NCBI GenBank assembly: GCA_900755985.1
Contig: CAAEIL010000028.1
Location: 1-20,716, forward strand
DNA length: 20,716 nucleotides
Source: Bacteroidales bacterium
GTDB lineage: Bacteria; Bacteroidota; Bacteroidia; Bacteroidales; Muribaculaceae
Reading direction: 5' to 3'
In this document: positions 1-6,323 of the stretch, in pieces
Layout of the letters: each line of letters begins with the position of its first letter
How positions within the stretch are numbered: position 1 is the stretch's first letter
Program-made: the position numbers and the translations under genes
The notes under the pieces: model-generated
Database searches by the model: none
The model's input: the letters and a program-made list of their open reading frames with translations, nothing else
What the model was told of the DNA's origin: nothing

Positions 1-180
1 CACATCGGCTCGCTGAGTCGCGTCCTCGTTGTAGCGGCGGTCGTACCACTCCTGGTTTTTGCGCTGTTGCGCCTGAATGTTCTTTTTGACCCTTTTCATG
101 GCCTTGGACGCGCTGATGCCACCGAAGATACCTCCTACCGCTCCGAGCGCGCCTCCTGCTATGCTTCCGAATAATCCCAT
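1..180 (-). CDS. Gly-rich conserved protein of phage-like element, N-terminal 60 residues
   Basis: The gene begins with ATG at 178-180 and runs off the left edge after 60 codons with no stop. The first 23 residues are a Gly/Ala-rich hydrophobic segment (starting MGLFGSIAGGALGAVGG). A basic helical stretch follows (SKAMKRVKKNIQAQQRKNQ), then the polar motif EWYDRRYNEDATQRADV. From memory, proteins with this Gly-rich start and WYDRRYNEDATQRAD motif are common in Bacteroidales prophages and carry no firm function; a virion or DNA-delivery role is only a guess. A possible minus-strand -7 box (TAACTTTA, 201-208) lies just upstream. It is divergent from the small-terminase-like gene at 268. The hydrophobic start is not a classical signal peptide because it lacks a basic n-region. 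Confidence 0.6.
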   Translation of the reverse strand, partial: MGLFGSIAGGALGAVGGIFGGISASKAMKRVKKNIQAQQRKNQEWYDRRYNEDATQRADV

Positions 181-233
181 ATTGGTTAATGCTGAGTTTC
201 TAAAGTTAAAAATCACGCGCTAAGTTAAGGCCT

Positions 234-241
234 TATCTTTG
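234..241 (+). promoter_or_regulatory. -7 box TATCTTTG of the small-terminase-like gene
   Basis: TATCTTTG matches the Bacteroidetes TAnnTTTG box and lies 26 bases before the ATG at 268. The same decamer, TATCTTTGCA, recurs at 1233-1242 before the other plus-strand gene of the element. No clear TTTG -33 box is visible. Confidence 0.5.
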
Positions 242-267
242 CATCATACTTTTAAGTTTTGCAACAC

Positions 268-606
268 ATGAAAGGTAAAAAAACAGGAGGGCGACAGAAA
301 GGCACCCCCAACAAACCCAATCCCCTGAAAGGACTCCTGCGCGCCCACAGCGAAGCCTACTTCACGCCTCGCAGGCAGACATACAAGGACGACGACGGCA
401 AACAACACACAAAAACTATTTCCGACTTTGACCGCGACCTTGAACTGCTCGCACCCGACGACCGCGTCAACGCCGAATTGCGTATGCTTGAGTTCCACAT
501 GCCCAAGATGAAGAGCGTTGACGTTGACATGACGCATGAGCTTCGTCTCACCATCGAGGACAGACTCAGGCAACTTTGTACCGATGATGAGGACGAGGGC
601 GAATGA
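268..606 (+). CDS. Small-terminase-like phage protein
   Basis: A 112-residue, highly charged protein. It opens with the basic motif KGKKTGGRQKGTPNKPN (residues 2-18), the GGRxKGTxNK signature typical of small phage DNA-packaging (TerS-like) and related DNA-binding proteins in Bacteroidetes prophages. A helical acidic middle follows (DFDRDLELLAPDDRVNAELRM), a pattern often seen before a VxPKxxxVD-like segment in these proteins; here it reads MPKMKSVDVD. The tail is acidic (DDEDEGE). The start is taken at ATG 268 rather than the in-frame TTG at 259, because it sits directly after the -7 box and begins the conserved motif. No large terminase is visible beside it, so the packaging role rests on the motif alone. 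A plain DNA-binding protein is the alternative. Confidence 0.6.
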   Translation: MKGKKTGGRQKGTPNKPNPLKGLLRAHSEAYFTPRRQTYKDDDGKQHTKTISDFDRDLELLAPDDRVNAELRMLEFHMPKMKSVDVDMTHELRLTIEDRLRQLCTDDEDEGE

Positions 607-709
607 TTTACGCGCGGCATCTACTTTTAGACCCTGCCACGCCACACGGCAGCACCTGAAAATCAGTACTGCCGATTGTCTATTGCAAATTCAAGTATTT
701 CATGTTCTC

Positions 710-744
710 AAGCGGCCGGTCTGTGAAGATAAGCCGCTTTTTTT
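710..744 (+). terminator. Rho-independent terminator after the small-terminase-like gene
   Basis: A perfect 7-bp stem, AAGCGGC (710-716) with GCCGCTT (733-739), a 16-base loop and a run of seven T (738-744). It lies about 100 bases after the stop at 606, so a short transcript tail or unseen small RNA ends here. Confidence 0.75.
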
Positions 745-798
745 AATCTCCGTACCAATAAAGCAAGTACACCAAACTCCACCTTAACCGAACCCAAA

Positions 799-878
799 CC
801 AAACCCAAACCGAACGGGAAGCACATAAAAACCAAAATAAAACCAAACAATAACCAAACCTAAACCGAACGGAAAGCA
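799..878. repeat. 25-base imperfect direct repeat in AACC-rich DNA
   Basis: The copies at 799-823 and 854-878 differ at 2 of 25 positions and share the core AAACCGAACGG. They are offset by 55 bases. The whole 781-880 stretch is made of AACC/AAACC words and is almost free of T on this strand. Confidence 0.7.
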
Positions 879-885
879 AACGCTC

Positions 886-979
886 TACGCGCGCGCGTAA
901 GGAAATTCCTTTAAGGAATTCCTATAAGGATAAAGGAATAAGGAATAAGGAATATAAAATAATTAACAAATTATTTTAT
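886..979. repeat. Palindrome cluster, GGAATAA tandem repeat and AT hairpin
   Basis: TACGCGCGCGCGTA (886-899) is a perfect 14-base palindrome. Interlocking palindromes follow at 899-911, 906-918 and 914-923 (AGGAATTCCT). GGAATAA occurs at 935-941 and 942-948, with GGAATAT at 949-955. ATAAAATAATT (954-964) pairs perfectly with AATTATTTTAT (969-979) around a 4-base loop. Confidence 0.65.
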
Positions 980-997
980 GAAAAAGGAGGACGGAAA

Positions 998-1048
998 ACG
1001 CGCGCGCACGCGCACGCGAGAACTTTCCGACGAAAAAAAAATTTTTTT
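998..1048. repeat. Alternating purine/pyrimidine run followed by A9T7
   Basis: Bases 998-1018 alternate strictly between purine and pyrimidine (CG and CA steps), a sequence able to adopt left-handed Z-DNA. Nine A then seven T (1033-1048) form a strongly bent or easily melted tract. Confidence 0.5.
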
Positions 1049-1070
1049 GAAGAATATTTTTTAAAACTTG

Positions 1071-1208
1071 ATGGACGTTAGACGCGCGATGAAGAGAAAA
1101 AGAAAAAGTTCCGCGAAAAAGAAAAAGAGAACCTTTAGCTCGCTGACCCAAGGAAAGCAAACCCGGCTCCGGAATTTTGACCGGAGTCGGGCGTGTAGCA
1201 AAACTTAA
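1071..1208 (+). CDS. Possible 45-residue strongly basic protein (weak call)
   Basis: ATG at 1071 opens 45 codons ending in TAA at 1206-1208. About 40 percent of residues are Lys or Arg, with the clusters MKRKRKSS and KKKKR. No promoter or ribosome binding site was seen, and the low-complexity A-rich DNA can yield such an ORF by chance. If real, it would be a small nucleic-acid-binding protein. I do not recognise a family. Confidence 0.18.
   Translation: MDVRRAMKRKRKSSAKKKKRTFSSLTQGKQTRLRNFDRSRACSKT
1162..1191. repeat. GC-rich hairpin upstream of the 1303 gene
   Basis: CCCGGCTCCGG (1162-1172) faces CCGGAGTCGGG (1181-1191): 11 pairs including one G-T pair, with an 8-base loop. There is no T-run on the plus side, so it is not a standard terminator for plus-strand transcripts. 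It could be an operator or cis site of the element. Confidence 0.5.
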
Positions 1209-1232
1209 AACCGATGGGGCCGGGCCGCGTGC

Positions 1233-1240
1233 TATCTTTG
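1233..1240 (+). promoter_or_regulatory. -7 box TATCTTTG of the 75-residue protein
   Basis: TATCTTTG matches TAnnTTTG and lies 62 bases before the ATG at 1303. The shared TATCTTTGCA decamer with 234-243 suggests the two element genes are read by the same sigma factor. Confidence 0.5.
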
Positions 1241-1302
1241 CAGAGGTAATCGGCTCGCCGCTTTCGAGCTCGCCGAGAAAGAAATTTCAAACACATATCG
1301 CG

Positions 1303-1530
1303 ATGAAAAAATCAGAACTCAAAGAATACCTCGAAGCAGGTGGTTCATTCACGGTTGAAGTCAACCACATGCCATATCTTGACGTGCTTACACTTGCCAT
1401 TGCAGTTAAGAGAGGGGGTGGTCAACTAACACTCACAAAAACAGAACGTCTTTTCCATTCCGAAATCCTAAATCTATGCGATGCCGCTTCGGGGCAAATT
1501 ATTTTCCCTGACAAGAAGTTGGACGATTAA
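1303..1530 (+). CDS. Small conserved-looking hypothetical protein, 75 residues
   Basis: The protein begins MKKSELKEYLEAGGSF and contains HMPYLDVLTLAIAVKRGGG followed by LTLTKTERLFHSEI. It is soluble, without a signal peptide or membrane segment. I do not recognise a defined family. The ATG at 1303 is preferred over the in-frame upstream start near 1177, because the -7 box at 1233-1240 lies between them and the extension would be read from DNA resembling the repeat region. Its stop overlaps the stop of the convergent integrase by 3 bases (1528-1529 shared within TTA/TAA), with no terminator between, so the two transcripts would run into each other. That compact arrangement is common near the integrase end of phages. 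Confidence 0.6.
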   Translation: MKKSELKEYLEAGGSFTVEVNHMPYLDVLTLAIAVKRGGGQLTLTKTERLFHSEILNLCDAASGQIIFPDKKLDD

Positions 1531-3020
1531 AAGCCTTTCCCTTTCGTGCGCTCGTAGACCGCCTCCTTGCCGCTGTCCACGTTCTTGATGCGGAACTGCA
1601 CCGCGCACTTGTCAGGAATGGTCGGGGGCAGCTGAGGCACAAGCCGTGCAATCACGCTGTCAATGGTCGGGAAGCCGATGTCGCTCACCTCGGCCACGAC
1701 CTCCCCGCGGAAATACGCTCTCGCATACACCATGGCTTTCGGCGACAGCCTGAAAAACGTGTCGGCACGAGACTCAATGTCCTTGGCCACGCCCTGCTTG
1801 CTCTTGGCATTGCTGAAGAAAATGAAATCAATCACCTTTGCGTTCAGTTCCCACGCCGGGGTGAAGTCAAGTTTGATGTAACCGCGAGTCACCGTGTGGT
1901 GATGGCTGTGGTTCATGGCAAAGCCAACCTCGGCAATGCTCGCGCCGCAATCGTTCTGCGCCACCGTCCCCCATGTATGCCGGAACGTATAGACGCAATA
2001 CCGGTCCTCCTTGGGGATGTTCATGCTCTTACAGAGTTTCTTTATGCCGCTGTTGACATTGGCGCAGAATGAGTCACTCGTTGAGTATCGGCGGTGGAAT
2101 GTCAGCAGGTAGGGGTCATCGGGACCTGCGAGATATTTCTCGATCAGCGGCTGAATGACCGGCTCCACCCTCATTTCGATGTAGGCATCGTCCGCCCTCG
2201 CCTTGGTGGTCTTGGCTCGCTTGTAACAGAGACATCCGTGGCGGTAGTCGCTCTTGCGCAGGTTGTAGAGGTCAACGGTGTTCATGCCTGCGAGACACAG
2301 CACAAGTTTCGCCACATCACGGCCCAGTTCCGCGAGTGGGTCTATGCGGTCACTCTCCGGCAACGGCGCGGTGAAAAACAACCGGCAGTCCTCCGGGCTT
2401 ATCGCCTTCTTGTCCGCTCGGTCGGCCTGCGGAATCTTCACCTTTCCCCACGGATTAGTCTTGATTTGGATTAGGCCGCAGTCATAATCGTTGAATTCCT
2501 GCGTGGCGGCGCGGAACACCTGCCTCATGCACACCGGGTACATCTCCTTGGCTCGCCGTGTCGTGTCCAATGAAGCAACCCATCGGTTCACCTGCGGACT
2601 GGTGAGCTGCGAGAACATGATGCGGTTCGTGCCGAAAAACCGCTCCATGTGCTGAAGAGCCAGTTTGTAGTTCTTGGCATTGCGCTCCTGACCTCGGTCA
2701 ATCATGCGGTCGATATGCTGTCGGGCATACTCCGAAAAGCAGAGGTCATCGTCTCCACTCGTCAGCAGCTCCACAACCTGCTTCACCTCCCAGTTGGAGA
2801 TGTCGTACAGATTCAGCCGCTTGGTGTACTCCATTATGCGGTCGGCGCAGTAACGGAGCACAAACGGGTCCTTGATTTCCTTGGTCTTGGTGATTTCCTT
2901 CCGGGTCACCATTTTGTCGGTCTTGATGTAGCCGTGCTTGGTGCGGTGCGTCACGCGGATGTAGACCTGCATGAATCCGTCTTTGCGCTCGCCGCGCACG
3001 GTCGCTTTGAATGTCGCCAT
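1527..3020 (-). CDS. Tyrosine recombinase (phage-type integrase) with C-terminal extension
   Basis: A 497-residue site-specific recombinase expected to integrate and excise the element. Residues 1-70 form a basic arm-type DNA-binding start, about 95-190 the SAM-like core-binding domain, and about 205-390 the catalytic domain. Catalytic residues that can be placed are the Lys region YKRAKTTK (266-273), Arg II R347 in YTFRHTW, a His cluster (MNHSHHH, 369-375) and the nucleophile Y381 in TRGYIKLD. The usual Arg I is replaced: the motif reads GMNTVDL (245-251), with Asn where Arg is expected. The His of HxxR is Tyr (Y344). Loss of Arg I is known in IntDOT of the Bacteroides element CTnDOT, so it does not mean inactivity. 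A further 110 residues follow Y381, ending VYERTKGKGF, a tail I associate with Bacteroidales phage integrases. It reads inward from the probable element end. Confidence 0.9.
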   Translation of the reverse strand: MATFKATVRGERKDGFMQVYIRVTHRTKHGYIKTDKMVTRKEITKTKEIKDPFVLRYCADRIMEYTKRLNLYDISNWEVKQVVELLTSGDDDLCFSEYARQHIDRMIDRGQERNAKNYKLALQHMERFFGTNRIMFSQLTSPQVNRWVASLDTTRRAKEMYPVCMRQVFRAATQEFNDYDCGLIQIKTNPWGKVKIPQADRADKKAISPEDCRLFFTAPLPESDRIDPLAELGRDVAKLVLCLAGMNTVDLYNLRKSDYRHGCLCYKRAKTTKARADDAYIEMRVEPVIQPLIEKYLAGPDDPYLLTFHRRYSTSDSFCANVNSGIKKLCKSMNIPKEDRYCVYTFRHTWGTVAQNDCGASIAEVGFAMNHSHHHTVTRGYIKLDFTPAWELNAKVIDFIFFSNAKSKQGVAKDIESRADTFFRLSPKAMVYARAYFRGEVVAEVSDIGFPTIDSVIARLVPQLPPTIPDKCAVQFRIKNVDSGKEAVYERTKGKGF

Positions 3021-3086
3021 GTTTTCTGTGTTCCTATTCGGTTGAGATTAAAAAATTCATCATTAAACCTTATTTTCTGCCAATCC

Positions 3087-3094
3087 GAAAGTTA
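3087..3094 (-). promoter_or_regulatory. Probable integrase promoter, -7 box TAACTTTC
   Basis: Read on the minus strand, TAACTTTC differs from TAnnTTTG only at the last base and leaves a leader of about 60 bases to the ATG at 3020. A plus-strand box TACATTTG (3093-3100) overlaps it. The TGTACGT repeats at 3099-3161 lie directly upstream, where a repressor or the integrase itself could act. Confidence 0.4.
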
Positions 3095-3098
3095 CATT

Positions 3099-3161
3099 TG
3101 TACGTATGTCTGTACGTTGCTGTACGTAGCGCGTCTCAAAATGCGTACACTTTTTGTACGT
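3099..3161. repeat. TGTACGT repeats upstream of the integrase
   Basis: TGTACGT occurs at 3099-3105, 3111-3117, 3121-3127 and 3155-3161, with an inverted near-copy GCGTACA at 3143-3149. The first three are 12 and 10 bases apart, about one helical turn. This fits arm-type integrase sites or a repressor operator array. Confidence 0.7.
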
Positions 3162-3168
3162 CTGCGTG

Positions 3169-3201
3169 TTCATTTGAGCACACTTTCCGTGCTCAAATGA
3201 A
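3169..3201. repeat. Perfect 13-bp inverted repeat with 7-base spacer
   Basis: TTCATTTGAGCAC (3169-3181) and its exact reverse complement (3189-3201) flank ACTTTCC. Two 13-bp arms around a 7-base spacer match the architecture of a tyrosine-recombinase core site. No T-run follows on either strand, which argues against a terminator. Confidence 0.7.
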
Positions 3202-3220
3202 AATCGCCCCTTGAACAACA

Positions 3221-3260
3221 TAGGCTGTAACGCCTTAATTTGCAAGTACGTTACAGCCTA
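3221..3260. repeat. Perfect 12-bp inverted repeat at the probable element-host junction
   Basis: TAGGCTGTAACG (3221-3232) and CGTTACAGCCTA (3249-3260) are exact reverse complements around 16 bases. The repeat lies 27 bases past the ppdK stop. It could end ppdK transcription, but lacks a T-tail on the minus strand; part of an attachment site is the other reading. Confidence 0.65.
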
Positions 3261-3286
3261 AGTAGCTAATTATAAGGTCCTATCGC

Positions 3287-6001
3287 TTAATCCTCGATGG
3301 CTGCCTGCGCCGCCGAGACGCGGGCGATGGGGACGCGGAAGGGGGAGCAGGATACGTAGTTCATGCCAAGTTTGGCGCAGAATTTGACGGAGGAGGGTTC
3401 GCCTCCGTGTTCGCCACAGATACCTACTTTGAGTTCGGGTTTAACGGAGCGGCCTTTCTTAACGCCCATTTCGACGAGCTGTCCTACACCTTCCTGGTCG
3501 AGGACTTCGAAGGGATCTGTTTTAATGATGCCGTGTTCTTTGTAGAATTTGAGGAATTTGGGAGCATCATCTCGCGAGAAGCCGAATGTCATCTGGGTGA
3601 GGTCGTTTGTTCCGAATGAGAAGAAGTCGGCAACCGTTGCAATCTGATCGGCTGTAAGTGCTGCTCGGGGAACTTCTATCATTGTACCTACGAGATAGGG
3701 CAGCGAGCGGCCTTGTTCGTCGAAGACTTTTGCCGCTGTTTCGTTGATGACGTTGGCCTGATGCTGAATTTCTTTGAGTGAACCTACAAGAGGAATCATG
3801 ATTTCGGGGTGTACATCGATACCGCGTTCTTTTACTGCGAGGGCTGCTTCGATGATGGCACGTGTCTGCATTTCGGTGATTTCGGGATATGTGATACCGA
3901 GACGGCAGCCACGGTGTCCAAGCATGGGGTTGAACTCTTCGAGAGCGTCTACTTTGGCTTTAACTTCAGCCAGAGTTATGCCCATTTCGTCGGCGAGTTC
4001 TTTCTGTGTTGCGGTCTGATGGGGTACAAATTCGTGCAAGGGAGGATCGAGCAGACGGATTGTCACGCCAAAGCCGTCCATGGCTTCGAAGATGCCTTCG
4101 AAGTCGCCACGCTGCATGGGAAGAAGTTTGGCAAGAGCAATGCGGCGTCCTTCTTCGTCCGAAGCAAGAATCATTTCGCGAACGGCTTTGATGCGGTCGC
4201 CTTCGAAGAACATGTGTTCGGTGCGGCAGAGGCCGATGCCTTGTGCGCCGAAGTGGCGGGCCTGACGTGCGTCACGGGGTGTGTCGGCATTGGTGCGGAC
4301 AAGTGTTTTGGTGAATTTGGCGGCAAGGTTCATGATAGCGCCGAAATCTCCACCGAGTTCGGGTTCGGTAGTGGGTACCTGACCGTCATAAACTTCGCCG
4401 GTCGAACCGTTGAGCGAGATCCAGTCGCCTTCTTTGTAAAGTACACCTCCCATTTCTACAGTTTTTTCTTTGTAGTCGACTTTGATTTCGCCGGCACCTG
4501 AAACGCAACATTTACCCATGCCGCGTGCGACGACTGCTGCGTGCGATGTCATACCGCCGCGCATGGTGAGGATGCCTTGTGCTACGGCCATACCACGGAG
4601 GTCTTCGGGTGATGTTTCGATACGTACCAGAACTACTTTCTTTTTCTTTTCGGCCCAAGCTTCAGCTTCGTCAGCTGAGAATACAATCTGGCCGGCAGCG
4701 GCGCCGGGCGATGCGGGAAGGCCTTTGGCTACGACTTTGGCGCGTTTGAGGGCGTTTTTGTCAAAGACGGGGTGAAGCAGTTCGTCGAGTTTCTGGGGTT
4801 CCATGCGCAGGAGGGCGGTTTTTTCGTCAATTTCGCCGGCACGGAGCAAGTCCATGGCAATTTTTACCATAGCGGCACCGGTGCGTTTGCCGTTACGTGT
4901 CTGGAGCATCCAGAGTTTGCCATCCTGGATAGTGAATTCCATGTCCTGCATGTCTTTGTAGTAGTCTTCGAGGCGACCTGCGATGGCGATTAGTTCGGCA
5001 GCGCAAGTGGGCATGGATTCTTCGAGCGAAGGGTATTTGCTTACTCGTTCTTCTTCGCTGATGCCCTGAAGGGCAGCCCAACGGCGTGAACCTTCGACAG
5101 TAATCTGTTGGGGCGTACGGATGCCGGCAACGACGTCTTCGCCCTGGGCGTTGATGAGGTATTCGCCATTGAAAATGTTTTCGCCGGTGGCGGCGTCACG
5201 CGAGAATGCTACGCCGGTAGCCGAGTTGTTACCCATGTTGCCGTAAACCATAGCCTGTACGTTGACGGCTGTACCCCATTCTTCGGGAATCTGGTTCATG
5301 CGGCGGTAGATGATAGCGCGTTCGTTCATCCAGCTGTCGAAAACAGCGCAAATGCCACCCCAAAGCTGTTCCCATGCCGAGTCGGGGAATTCTTTACCGG
5401 TGAATTCTTTGACGGCGGCTTTGAACAGTTTGACAAGGTTTTTAAGGTCATCGACATCGAGTTCGGTATCAAGTTTGATGCCTTTCTGTTCTTTGACCTT
5501 GTCCATAATTTCTTCGAAGGGGTCTATGTCGGTCTTCGATTTGGGTTTCATGCCGAGGACGACATCACCGTACATCTGTACGAAACGGCGATACGAGTCC
5601 CAAGCGAAACGGGGATTGCCAGATTTTTCGGCAAGCGAAGCGACAGTAGCGTCATTCATGCCGAGATTGAGAACGGTATCCATCATGCCGGGCATAGATG
5701 CACGGGCGCCGGAACGTACTGATACGAGGAGCGGATTGGCTGAGTCGTCGAATTTCTTTCCTGTAAGGGTTTCTACATGTGCAATGGCTTTTTCAACATC
5801 TTCTTTGATGCGTTTTACGACTTCGTCTTTTCCGAACTGGGTATATTCGGTGCAGACTTCGGTTGTAATTGTGAATCCGGGAGGCACAGGCATGCCAAGC
5901 AGGTTCATTTCGGCGAGGTTAGCGCCTTTACCTCCAAGGAGGTTGCGCATCGAGGCATTGCCTTCGGCTTTGCCGTCACCGAACGTATAAACTCTTTTCA
6001 T
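3287..6001 (-). CDS. ppdK: Pyruvate, phosphate dikinase
   Basis: This 904-residue cytoplasmic enzyme interconverts pyruvate, ATP and phosphate with phosphoenolpyruvate, AMP and pyrophosphate, linking glycolysis and gluconeogenesis in anaerobes. Length and domain order match the family. The N-terminal ATP-grasp nucleotide domain opens MKRVYTFGDG, with GGKGANLAEM (23-32) and SVRSGARASMPGMMDTVLNL (94-113). The central phosphohistidine domain has GGMTSHAAVVARG (482-494) with the swivelling His at H487. The C-terminal PEP/pyruvate barrel has LGHRGCRLG (694-702), SFGTNDLTQ (795-803) and catalytic C862 in GICGEHGGEP. It is monocistronic, with a promoter about 105 bases upstream and a divergent Crp/Fnr-family gene. 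It is the first host gene beside the phage-like element; its reading frame is intact, so insertion would have been in the downstream intergenic DNA. The regulatory Thr equivalent (T485) precedes His, as in other members. Confidence 0.97.
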   Translation of the reverse strand: MKRVYTFGDGKAEGNASMRNLLGGKGANLAEMNLLGMPVPPGFTITTEVCTEYTQFGKDEVVKRIKEDVEKAIAHVETLTGKKFDDSANPLLVSVRSGARASMPGMMDTVLNLGMNDATVASLAEKSGNPRFAWDSYRRFVQMYGDVVLGMKPKSKTDIDPFEEIMDKVKEQKGIKLDTELDVDDLKNLVKLFKAAVKEFTGKEFPDSAWEQLWGGICAVFDSWMNERAIIYRRMNQIPEEWGTAVNVQAMVYGNMGNNSATGVAFSRDAATGENIFNGEYLINAQGEDVVAGIRTPQQITVEGSRRWAALQGISEEERVSKYPSLEESMPTCAAELIAIAGRLEDYYKDMQDMEFTIQDGKLWMLQTRNGKRTGAAMVKIAMDLLRAGEIDEKTALLRMEPQKLDELLHPVFDKNALKRAKVVAKGLPASPGAAAGQIVFSADEAEAWAEKKKKVVLVRIETSPEDLRGMAVAQGILTMRGGMTSHAAVVARGMGKCCVSGAGEIKVDYKEKTVEMGGVLYKEGDWISLNGSTGEVYDGQVPTTEPELGGDFGAIMNLAAKFTKTLVRTNADTPRDARQARHFGAQGIGLCRTEHMFFEGDRIKAVREMILASDEEGRRIALAKLLPMQRGDFEGIFEAMDGFGVTIRLLDPPLHEFVPHQTATQKELADEMGITLAEVKAKVDALEEFNPMLGHRGCRLGITYPEITEMQTRAIIEAALAVKERGIDVHPEIMIPLVGSLKEIQHQANVINETAAKVFDEQGRSLPYLVGTMIEVPRAALTADQIATVADFFSFGTNDLTQMTFGFSRDDAPKFLKFYKEHGIIKTDPFEVLDQEGVGQLVEMGVKKGRSVKPELKVGICGEHGGEPSSVKFCAKLGMNYVSCSPFRVPIARVSAAQAAIED

Positions 6002-6079
6002 TGTGTCTAAAAAGTTTTTGAGATTTATGATTATGGAATGATTATTATATTCAAATCAGGGGGGTGTACAAGGATTGCA

Positions 6080-6137
6080 GGCGCACTTGCGCCGTTATTA
6101 TTCTGCAAAGTTACTAAATTCGGGCGAATTAGCAAAA
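6080..6137 (-). promoter_or_regulatory. ppdK promoter and leader hairpin
   Basis: On the minus strand, TTTTG (6133-6137) and TAACTTTG (6106-6113) are 19 bases apart, a full Bacteroidetes -33/-7 promoter. The start would be near 6100, giving a leader of about 100 bases. The leader begins with a small hairpin, GGCGC (6080-6084) and GCGCC (6089-6093). Confidence 0.7.
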
Positions 6138-6232
6138 CAGCAAATACAACTGTTCGCATTATTTCTTGTTGTCAGGCATATATTTTCTTTGTACAAGGGC
6201 AATATATTGGTCGGCCGAACGAGTTTCAATTA

Positions 6233-6248
6233 TTCCTAAGAATAGGAA
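6233..6248. repeat. Inverted repeat between divergent ppdK and Crp/Fnr promoters
   Basis: TTCCTA (6233-6238) and TAGGAA (6243-6248) flank AGAA. It lies midway in the 472-base ppdK-regulator gap and could be an operator. The rest of the gap is AT-rich and holds only the two promoters. Confidence 0.3.
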
Positions 6249-6323
6249 ATTTTGCAATTTTACCATTATATTGGCTTCTTGTCGGCCTATTTGGTGATTA
6301 TTTTTACTTTTTTATGAAAAAAG

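Larger units (their letters stand above)
607..1232. other. Non-coding, repeat-dense region of the phage-like element
   Basis: About 625 bases with no convincing gene. In order it holds a Rho-independent terminator, AACC-rich low-complexity DNA with a 25-base direct repeat, a 14-base CG palindrome, GGAATTCC palindromes, tandem GGAATAA heptamers, an AT-only hairpin, a 21-base alternating purine/pyrimidine run, an A9T7 tract and a GC-rich hairpin. This density of cis-elements beside a small-terminase-like gene suggests a packaging site or replication origin, but nothing here proves either. A 45-codon basic ORF (1071-1208) is listed separately as weak. Confidence 0.6.
1..3260. mobile_element. Right end of an integrated phage-like element (partial)
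   Basis: The stretch groups a small-terminase-like protein, a Gly-rich protein resembling ones found in Bacteroidales prophages, small unknown ORFs, repeat-rich non-coding DNA and a tyrosine recombinase that points inward from the end. Beyond it, from 3287, the genes are ordinary housekeeping genes. An integrase lying just inside one end and reading toward the interior is the usual layout for an integrated phage or genomic island. The exact boundary is inferred: two perfect inverted repeats at 3169-3201 and 3221-3260 are the candidates, with the host ppdK stop codon at 3287. The left end is outside the window, so the duplicated att sequence cannot be tested here. Whether the element is a complete prophage, a remnant or a phage-derived island is not known. 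Confidence 0.6.

Noticed and set aside
536..787. 83-codon plus-strand ORF overlapping the small-terminase-like gene
   Set aside because: It runs through the terminator at 710-744 and starts inside another gene; no family resemblance.
781..880. AACC-rich DNA resembling telomere repeats or a CRISPR leader
   Set aside because: The repeats are irregular with no unique spacers of constant length, no cas genes are nearby, and bacterial telomeres of this type are not known in Bacteroidales.
963..1160. 65-codon minus-strand ORF in the repeat region
   Set aside because: It begins with TTG and is built from the alternating CG run and poly-A/T tracts (SRARARAF, Phe-rich), so it is low-complexity noise.
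2649..3200. 183-codon plus-strand ORF opposite the integrase
   Set aside because: It is antisense to a clearly conserved integrase and its composition is what a mirrored coding frame gives; no motif or promoter.
3141..3200. 19-codon ORF starting MRTLFVRLRV between the TGTACGT repeats and the hairpin
   Set aside because: It is made entirely of the repeat and palindrome sequence, and no evidence supports translation.
3809..4501. 230-codon plus-strand ORF inside ppdK
   Set aside because: Antisense to the ppdK catalytic domains, with a Phe/Gly/Val-rich composition typical of a shadow frame. Similar long shadows lie opposite gyrA (9601-10254) and clpC (12921-13571).
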